The notes beneath the pieces were generated by a model, which worked only from the letters and a program-made list of their open reading frames with translations, was not told the origin of the DNA and made no database searches. The translations under genes were made by a program, and so were the position numbers. A DNA stretch of 64,000 nt from Echinarachnius parma (taxonomy: Eukaryota > Echinodermata > Echinoidea > Clypeasteroida > Echinarachniidae). Positions 45,238 to 64,000 of the stretch are shown one piece after another. How positions within the stretch are numbered: the stretch's first letter is position 1; every line of letters begins with the position of its first letter. Where the stretch lies: positions 1 through 64,000 of the forward strand of contig JBAMJV010001299.1 in NCBI GenBank assembly GCA_037951105.1. Direction: 5' to 3'.

Positions 45238-47373
45238 TTACTTATGCATGTTCATGTGCTTGTTGTATTCCCCACGCAAGCAGAAAGTTATATTACACTC
45301 TGAGCAGACGCAGTCCTTAGCATTGGCCCGGGCCTGCTTGTGGACGTTAAAAGCACTGTGCCACTTATATTCCTTGTGGCAGTTGTCGCACTGGAAGCGA
45401 GCCTTGTCCGAATGGAGGTACCCGTGTCTGATGAGCGCTGTGCGAGACTTGAACACCTTCTCACACTCCGCACACTGGTGAGTCCTTCCGGTGAGGTGAG
45501 ATGCTTCGTGCTTCTTGAGCTCCTCCGAGCTCGAAAACATTGTACTGCACACGTTGCACTGAGACTTTGGTTGTTTCTCTTCAGCAGCAGACGCGTGCGA
45601 CTTCAAGTGCTGCCGATACGACGAGTCCCACATGAAGGCTTTGCCACAGATCCAACACATGTATCTATGCTTACCCGTGTGGAGACATGAGTGGGCGGAT
45701 AGGTGGTACTTGGTCTTGAAGGCTTTCGGACACTGACTGCACTGGTAGGGTCTGTTTTCTGCCTCGTCCTGAGAAGTTTCGTGACTGTGTGTGCCCATGT
45801 GAGACTCTAAGGCTTGCTGATCCTGGAAGGGTGTTCCACATTCAGTACAGTGAAACAGAGTGATGTCCTCGTGGGTCAGAAGGTGCTGTGACAGGAGAGA
45901 CTCTGTGGAAAATGACATTGTACACCCGAGACAGGTATAGGATGCGAGAGGATCTGGAGTCTGAAGGGAGGGAATGTCCACTTTGATGGCTGCATTTGAC
46001 TCCTTGTGAATCTTTGCATGCTCTTGTAGGTGCTCCGCACTCTCAAACGCAGCGTTGCAACGGATGCACGTGAAGTCATTACACGGAAGTTGAACCTGCT
46101 TCGTGTTCTTATGCGTCGCAAGATGCGCCGAGAGGGAACTGTACCATTTGAATTCTCGTTTGCAGTAACCACAAGAGTAGGGCTTATCGTTTGTATGCAC
46201 CCTCCGGTGTCTTAGCAGATGCGGTTTGTTACTAAACGCCTTTTTGCAAATGTCGCAGATGTATTCCGAGATTCCACTCTCGTTCATCACCACTAAGAAA
46301 GACTCCCTTGAAGCAGCCGCTTGTGGTTTCCGTTTCCTAATCCCTCTGAGCTTCCCTTTTCTGTACTTCTTTTTCCTAGTCACTTTCCAAGAGCCTCCTT
46401 CCAGGCTTTCTTCCTCTGTGCTAACAGGGCTGGCAAAGGATTCAGGAGAATTTATCCCTGCATTTCCACCAGTGTCATTCTCTTGGGGCAATAACATCTG
46501 TTCATTTGGGTTCACATGTATGCCACTACCGACATGTCCACTTTCATCAGGCCCACTCGGAGGGGTTGAACATGCATTCTCCATATCGTCAAATCTCTGC
46601 AGGTAGTCTTCAGAACCTCCTTTTTCAAGTAGTAGTTCAGGTTCGTTCAATACACGCTGCCCAACGCATTCGTCCTTTGCTAACCCATGGATAGCCCGAC
46701 TGCCAGCTTGCGCCATCTCATCCTGCGAATGCACTCGAAGATGCGATATGAGCATTTGCCTGAAGGGATACTTGGCCCCGCAGTGAGGGCAGACGTAGGG
46801 TGCAACCTGATCATGGACCTCCATGTGCTGGGCAAGTAAGTAGGCGCCGGTGAATCTACTGCTGCATAGCTCGCACTCGTACAACCTATCCTGGAAGTGC
46901 TCGTCGAGGTGACTACCAAGAGATTGCTCATCCTCGAACCGTTGTCCACAAACATTGCAGAAAATTGTTCCTTGGTCAAGTAACTGTACAGGTTCGGGCT
47001 GATTTACCACCAAGTCATTGTCCGTACCGCTACGCTTTACACTACTCTTTCTGGAATTTTTTGTTCTGCCCTTCTTCTTGTCCAAGTCGACAGCTAGATT
47101 TTTACGATGAGTTCTCTGGTGGATATCAAGGCAGTGCTTCCACTTGTAGCCATTCCCACATATACCGCATACAAAGGGTCTGATTTCACTGTGTATTGTC
47201 ATGTGTCTGTTGAGTAAACACATCCGTATGAATTTGCTCCCACAAATCTCGCACACAAACTTCTTCTCTCTGATGTGCATCACGTTTATGTGCCGCTTCA
47301 GTTTAGATTCGTCACCATACGTTTTGGCACAAATGTGACATTCAAAATCATTTCCCAGTACAGGATCCATCAT
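45238..47373 (-). CDS. C2H2 zinc-finger protein, 17 fingers
   Basis: A 711-aa protein in one coding exon, starting MMDPVLGNDFECHIC. I chose this ATG because no in-frame ATG lies upstream before a stop. It has 17 C2H2-type fingers: six in the first 230 residues, a linker with a basic patch (RKKKYRKGKLRGIRKRK, likely nuclear signal), then eleven more to the C-terminus. Finger 16 (CDNCHKEYKWHSAFNVH) lacks its second zinc-binding histidine. Four two-finger modules share an unusual second finger with a [FYM].W motif after the second cysteine (YKW, FKW, FMW, YKW; fingers 3, 8, 13 and 16), pointing to internal duplication. Tandem C2H2 arrays generally bind DNA, so a nuclear transcription-factor role is likely; target unknown. 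No KRAB, BTB or ZAD domain is seen, and I cannot assign an orthologue. Confidence 0.93.
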   Translation of the reverse strand: MMDPVLGNDFECHICAKTYGDESKLKRHINVMHIREKKFVCEICGSKFIRMCLLNRHMTIHSEIRPFVCGICGNGYKWKHCLDIHQRTHRKNLAVDLDKKKGRTKNSRKSSVKRSGTDNDLVVNQPEPVQLLDQGTIFCNVCGQRFEDEQSLGSHLDEHFQDRLYECELCSSRFTGAYLLAQHMEVHDQVAPYVCPHCGAKYPFRQMLISHLRVHSQDEMAQAGSRAIHGLAKDECVGQRVLNEPELLLEKGGSEDYLQRFDDMENACSTPPSGPDESGHVGSGIHVNPNEQMLLPQENDTGGNAGINSPESFASPVSTEEESLEGGSWKVTRKKKYRKGKLRGIRKRKPQAAASRESFLVVMNESGISEYICDICKKAFSNKPHLLRHRRVHTNDKPYSCGYCKREFKWYSSLSAHLATHKNTKQVQLPCNDFTCIRCNAAFESAEHLQEHAKIHKESNAAIKVDIPSLQTPDPLASYTCLGCTMSFSTESLLSQHLLTHEDITLFHCTECGTPFQDQQALESHMGTHSHETSQDEAENRPYQCSQCPKAFKTKYHLSAHSCLHTGKHRYMCWICGKAFMWDSSYRQHLKSHASAAEEKQPKSQCNVCSTMFSSSEELKKHEASHLTGRTHQCAECEKVFKSRTALIRHGYLHSDKARFQCDNCHKEYKWHSAFNVHKQARANAKDCVCSECNITFCLRGEYNKHMNMHK

Positions 47374-47479
47374 GACCAATATACCTTTTGGGGGCAATGT
47401 CCAACTTTGAACTGTTTCATGCAAAAAGGTCTGTATCCTTGTCTAAATTACCTACACTCCAGTTCCTCGGAACAGGCAG

Positions 47480-47575
47480 TCATCGAATAACAGTGCTCAG
47501 TTTTTGAACCAATCTGTTAACCTCTCCAATACTAGATTCATGAGTCAAATTTCCCCGCTCAATGCAGTCATTCAT
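47480..47575 (-). promoter_or_regulatory. 31-codon uORF in zinc-finger leader
   Basis: In the 5' leader, an ATG at 47573-47575 opens a frame of 31 codons (MNDCIERGNLTHES...) that stops about 105 bases before the main ATG. The leader exon appears to begin at 47713 after a good acceptor (tgtatttgcag on the minus strand). A uORF of this size would be expected to dampen translation of the main frame. Its peptide has protein-like composition, but I cannot tell whether it is conserved. Confidence 0.4.
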
Positions 47576-47713
47576 AATCCGTTTGATGCAGAATTACAAT
47601 GGCTAGCAGTAAGCCTCTTGACTTGCAGGGGTGACAAGGCAGTAGATTCCCCGTGAAGACTTCCTATGAGCCCTCTCTGATGGACAGGTGCTTTCAACTT
47701 CCCCACGATATTC

Positions 47714-49839
47714 CTGCAAATACAGCAATTTAGGAAAGAAAATTACATACAAGCATTACATTTTATCAATTTGGTATTGAAAATTAACAACAAATCAACA
47801 AACCAACAATTACAGAAAAGACTTCCTTCTGGATTACATGCAACACTATTTATCAAACTTTTTCAGATGATGCATTTGATAAATCTTTTGAATAACATCA
47901 CAAAATAAATCACAAACCCTCGAGTGGTATTGATACAAAGTGATCATTCAATTTTAATTGTATTTTGTATTTTAAGTGATTTAAGATGTGGTAGTGGAGT
48001 ACAAAACTGCAGTCTGCATTATTATTAACTCTTCGAAGAGAATGCCTTCTCTACCAACGCATGCCCACGACTTGGTAGTATGCATGACTAAAACTTTAAA
48101 GAAGTTGGAACCGATGCACTATACAAATTGCATAGAGCATCAGTTCTTTTAGTCATGCATGCCAAGTCGTGGGCACGTCTTAGAAAAGAATGCTGAATTT
48201 GCATACAAATCAAAATGGCAGCAGCTCATAAAGACGCAAATGCAGTCATGAAAATCGATTTAATGCGTATACTGCTGTATAATCATGTACACAATCATAA
48301 CATGTAAAATATCTTCAAGAATTTACCAAATTTTCTCCAAATCAACTTTCTTGTAAACCCTTCCAAAAAAGAAACCTCTTCCAGACGCAAAATTTGGTGT
48401 TGTATTATCGAACGTGAATGTTTTGCATGGGAATGTCATTGACATGCGCGCTGCCACAGGTGTGCGGAAAAACGTGCGTAAAACGCCTCAGGACGCTTAT
48501 TTTCTTTGGGAAATGATGGAAAATTTTTGCCGAACATTCCTCCATTTATTATCCTTCGTTTTAAAATGCCGACTGTCAAATTCAACTTTCAAAATTTGAA
48601 CGTTTTTCCTATGTGAATTTGCATGTCCGGAAATACAACCCGTTCGGTAATACAAACCCCCTGGCCTGCTATAGATAGTATACGGTATACTATACCGAAG
48701 ACGAAGTCCAAACAATAGACAGTCAATACACTTACATCATCATTCACAAACCAAGTCAAACTCAAACTGTCAGACACAAATATATAGCAATAAAAGACAC
48801 AAGCATGAGTGAGTACCCTTTTCTTTATATTTTGTTGATAAGTTATACAATATTAATTTTAAATATCGTGATCGTGTGGCTCTTGCGGGGCCGACTTTAG
48901 TTGCAGATTTAACTATTTATCGTATCCGATTTCGGTCACAGTATCGCATGATCGTGTCCGAATTCGGTCACACTACTTTCATGAATGCTGTGTAAAACAA
49001 ATAATTTGCATCGGTTCCATATAATTACGCCTTAAAATTGGTATATACATTAGATTTATACAAATATCCTGCTTACCTCTCCCCGAAAAGATATATATAA
49101 CATCAGATAGAGGTAGAAAACTGGGAGAAAACTGTGTCTTTGTTCGGCACCGCTGGTGGTAAAAGGTTGTAACACTATTTCGCATTGGACTTGAGATGGC
49201 GCTGTTGCTCTGAAATTTGTTTTTGGTCAGACTATGAATATATCTTTTTCCAGAAAATTGATATTATTTGCAAAGAATAGAAGATAAATGACTAACACGC
49301 AACATTGAAAGGGTATAAGATAACATTTTGGGTCCAATTTTGTAATAAATAACAAAGACATCTTGGCATATCTACCGGTATTATAATTTATTTTAATTCT
49401 AATTTTTAATTTTAATTTTGGTAAGATATCCTTCTCACAACACATTTATGAAAGAATAAGCAATTGATAATACATTTTTTTAATCTACTAAAAATCATTT
49501 TGATATTTTAAAAATGGTTTTCAGGTTTATAAATTTACTTTACTCGATTTATATATAAATTGAGTTTATAACAGGAATGTACTACTATAATTTCGATCTA
49601 CATACTAAATTGGCAACATACCATAAATACTTCCATTAGAAACACAATGCTGTGCGTAGCTAACGACAATCGATGAAGTAGAATATGTTATTTTTACTAG
49701 CTTATTGAAGGTAAATATCGTCGTTTGTCATTTGAAAGTGTTTGTTAAATGCTTTGTTAGATTATATACTGTGAAGAAAGCACTATTTATTATTTTTTCT
49801 TCGTTTCCCGTGGTCATATTTTCAAGTGTCCGTCTCGTT
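47714..49839. other. Head-to-head interval, zinc finger / CEP104
   Basis: Must hold the first exon and promoter of the minus-strand zinc-finger gene. No TATA box or CpG-rich block is evident. A hairpin lies at 48049-48176. Confidence 0.4.
48049..48176. repeat. Hairpin with 28-30 bp arms
   Basis: Arms 'gcatgcccacgacttgg' plus 'tatgcatgactaaaa' (48059-48094) and complement (48147-48176), loop about 50 bases. The left arm has an extra TAG. Probably a MITE remnant. Confidence 0.7.
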
Positions 49840-49990
49840 ACTTTCACGACAGTGCGGAACTCGGAAAGCTAGCCCGCCGACTCTGGCCCAGTGGAGGTCC
49901 GTAGCAACACCGCTGGATCTGGACAGCGTTAGCTGAACTGAAGAACTTGATCGAAGAAGTAATTTTTGTTTGTTCAAGTAATGTCTGCGT
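49840..49990 (+). promoter_or_regulatory. Probable CEP104 promoter / first exon
   Basis: A GC-richer block ('ctagcccgccgactctggcc') in AT-rich DNA, about 1.85 kb before the start codon. It includes GTAGCAAC (49901-49908), which fits one half of an RFX X-box (RRNAAC side); the other half is poor. X-boxes control many ciliary genes, and CEP104 is ciliary. A possible weak donor is 'gaagaa|gtaatt'. The position of the transcription start is inference. Confidence 0.35.
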
Positions 49991-50122
49991 TTCAAATTGC
50001 TAGGTTTATTTAAATTTGATTATTTGCTTCCTATATAGCCTATCTTAAGATTGAGGGAGGCATTATTATATGAAAAAGAATATAATAATTTGTTGGCTCA
50101 TTTATTTTGTCTTCCTCAGTTC

Positions 50123-50984
50123 TAACTCTACAGACATTTGTCGCTAGTGCGGAGCGCTAGCGTTCTACGTCCAGCTCACACCGTACCGAAATTGCACATT
50201 TTGTGTGCAGGCTAATTGACCTTAAAATTATACATATGATACAGTACTTACCCCCGAAGTCTTATCCAATATTAACTCAAGTGAACGCTACCGCGGAGCG
50301 GTAGCGTTCAAGGTCGGGCTCATAGTGCCCCCGAATTTATGCGCTAATGTGCACAATAAGTGTGCTTAAAATTATAGATATGATATAGATATGCACATTA
50401 GCGCATAAATTCGGGGGCACTATGAGCCCGACCTGTTCACTTGAGTTAATCCAATATGTGATCCAACTGTCCGGTGCCCTTAAAATTATGATTTTTCCCT
50501 CCATTCCGCTAAAAATCAGTGATTTATCCGCCTACTCGACTTCTTTCCGTGTCGTATCGCGACTTCTGAACGATCGATGATCACGCTTTGGTCTCCATTC
50601 AAGTCGCCAGCCGATTCCAAATAAACGACAGATCGATCTGACGCGTAAGTCTGTACGACCACTAAACGCGCGCGTCAGATCTGCCGTTTATTTGGAATCG
50701 GCGGGCGACTTGAATTGAGACCAAAGCGCGATCATTGATCGTTCAGAAGTCGCGATACGACACGGAAAGAAGTCGAGTAGGCGGATAAATCACTGATTTT
50801 TAGCGGAATGGAGGGAAAAATCATAATTTTAATGCACCGGACAGTTGGATCAAATATTGGATAAGAATTCGGGGGTAAGTACCGTATCATATGTATAATT
50901 TTAAGGTCAATTAGCCTGCACACAAAATGTGCAATTTCGGTACGGTGTGAGCTGGACGTAGAACGCTAGCGTTCTGTAGAGTTA
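50123..50984. repeat. Foldback transposon with 9-bp target duplication
   Basis: An 862-bp near-palindrome. Ends are TAACTCTACAG and its complement, flanked by perfect direct repeats CCTCAGTTC (50114-50122 and 50985-50993). Arms of about 340 bp meet near 50650 ('gatctgacgcg' / 'cgcgtcagatc'). The left arm holds the nested element at 50273-50448. No coding capacity. A 9-bp duplication fits Mutator-like elements. Lies in the presumed first intron of CEP104. Confidence 0.93.
50273..50448. repeat. Second foldback element nested in the first
   Basis: A 176-bp element, ends TAACTCAAGTG and complement, flanked by perfect 9-bp repeats ATCCAATAT (50264-50272 and 50449-50457). Arms share 'ggtcgggctcatagtgcccc' and 'tgcgctaatgtgca'. 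Only the left arm keeps the sub-palindrome 'gaacgctaccgcggagcggt'. The right arm of the host element (about 50850-50870) preserves the empty site. Confidence 0.93.
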
Positions 50985-51049
50985 CCTCAGTTCCTGCAAC
51001 TGCAGGGTTAATTTATAATTGTAGCTTTCTTGTTTGTTTTTCCCCCCAG

Positions 51050-51214
51050 TCAATATCATCAGCTGGAATAAGAACGCAAACATGACAAAAGAGGAAGAAA
51101 AGTCCAAAGAATACAGAAGAAATCTTGCAGACTGCAGATGAAATGAAGAGAACTATAGTCCCTTTTTAAAGAAAATATCACCAGGCCCCAGGGAACGATA
51201 TCTTTCAATTATCA
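51050..51214 (+). other. Putative CEP104 5' UTR exon with uORF
   Basis: Bounded by a strong acceptor (gtttttccccccag, ending 51049) and a good donor (tca|gtgagt, after 51214). Contains a 19-codon ORF (MTKEEEKSKEYRRN..., 51082-51141) ending in TGA, so it cannot code for the CEP104 N-terminus. Assignment to CEP104 rests only on strand and position. Confidence 0.4.
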
Positions 51215-51485
51215 GTGAGTGGATGCTCCTTCAAGCTTCAAAGAGACTGGAACATGTGCTCCAAATGAGATGTCAGACTTGTGACCCTTTGACTGGAGAT
51301 TATCTATGAGCCTGAGATGGCTAAACACGGAATCGCATAACTGTGCAATATGAGAAATGTTTTGATCTAATCTATTAGTCTTCAACTATAGACATGATAG
51401 ACTAAGACTAAGAGTCATAATCCTCTGTTGAAGGAAAGCAATTTTCAAAGCATTTATGCATTCATTTTCAGGACTTTTAATTTGA

Positions 51486-51577
51486 GAGTGTACACAATGC
51501 AACATTAAGTTAACTTTACGGTGATCTATGCAAGCAGCACAGATGAAGGCTATAACTGCACTTGGGAGCTTGAGAAC
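51486..51577 (+). pseudogene. Ghost of CEP104 exon 1, 5' half
   Basis: Degenerate copy of 51684-51776, including leader sequence and the start codon. It reads ATG-CAA-CAT-TAA, so translation would stop after three codons. Strong matches are 'gtgatctatgcaagcagcac' and 'gatgaaggctataactgca'. It carries its own acceptor-like 'cattttcag|gact'. Confidence 0.85.
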
Positions 51578-51699
51578 AATTAATCATGATAAATCATCTA
51601 TAGAGAACTTGTATGGTTCATTCAATCTTTTCTGATATTTTTGTGAACCCAACTAAAAATCATTGTACCGTGTCATTTTAAGGACTAAAAGAGCGCACA

Positions 51700-63635
<11,936 letters not shown>

Positions 63636-64000
63636 GTGAGTACTAAATGCATTTCACAGAGCTGCCAACCATTCAATTTTGCCCGTAACTGTTACGTTTT
63701 TAAAATGTAATTATGGCAGTAATTAGTCAAATTACGTTTTTGTTTATGTGTTTGTTTAACTTACGTTGTAATATTCACTGTAATATTCACATTATGAGCA
63801 CCATGCAGCACTGACCTTGTTCAAATATACGATCTTCAAATTGATTGTCTAATTTTGTGCGCGAACTTCAGTATGTAGTAAGCTATGTGCGATTTTTATG
63901 CTTTTTTTGGTAATAAGGTAAATTTTGTATGATAATTCATCAAACTCTGTTTTTTCTCTGAAAATTCTGTTTTGGGGCCAATTCATTCTTTTTTTGTTTG
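63636..64000. other. Start of CEP104 intron 12
   Basis: From the GTGAGT donor to the window end. No further exon found. Confidence 0.7.

Noticed and set aside
45340..46606. Plus-strand frames of 116 and 126 codons within the zinc-finger region
   Set aside because: Antisense shadows of the 17-finger coding exon.
47374..47424. Extension of the zinc-finger frame upstream to a TTG
   Set aside because: No ATG in the extra segment; the first in-frame ATG is at 47371-47373, directly before the first finger.

Overview
The window is eukaryotic nuclear DNA from a metazoan. Genes are split by GT/AG introns, coding exons lie in AT-rich DNA, and the intergenic space is packed with small inverted-repeat transposons, simple repeats and G/C homopolymers. 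Two recognisable genes, spermidine synthase (SRM) and CEP104, together with the character of the dispersed repeats, suggest a marine invertebrate deuterostome, most likely an echinoderm. The species call is an inference and was not tested by any search.

Layout. 1-4488 is intergenic, with small hairpin elements. 4489-11987 (minus) is spermidine synthase, complete in 8 coding exons (299 aa). 12000-17600 is repeats: a MITE, a foldback array of a 16-bp unit and a tandem triplication. 17921-19694 (minus) is an intronless FEM-1-like ankyrin gene broken by one frameshift. 19842-34300 is a transposon-rich gene desert with nested MITEs, (GAT)n arrays and large hairpins. 34349-35005 (plus) is a small type I membrane protein with one fibronectin III-like domain. 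36000-44800 is again a repeat desert. 45238-47373 (minus) is a 17-finger C2H2 protein. From about 49850 to the window end (plus) lies CEP104; its first 12 coding exons (569 aa) are visible and the 3' end is outside. The zinc-finger and CEP104 genes are head to head. The genes do not form one pathway: polyamine synthesis, ubiquitin-adaptor-like, membrane, transcription-factor-like and ciliary-tip functions are simply neighbours.

The most striking pattern is that both multi-exon genes are littered with degenerate partial copies of their own exons. Each copy lies within a few hundred bases of its source and usually carries a piece of flanking intron and one splice site. I found copies of SRM exons 2 and 3 and of CEP104 exons 1 (both halves), 2, 3, 4, 7 (four copies), 9 (two), 10 (two) and 12. 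Some are nearly identical (4 differences in about 94 bases for SRM exon 2). Others carry stops or frameshifts. Two in CEP104 remain open in the correct phase and could act as alternative exons.

A second theme is nested transposons whose boundaries can be read exactly: a foldback element inside a related foldback element, both with TAACTC ends and perfect 9-bp target duplications; a hAT-type element made wholly of GATC repeats with a perfect 8-bp duplication; and several TTAA-flanked MITE families inserted into one another.
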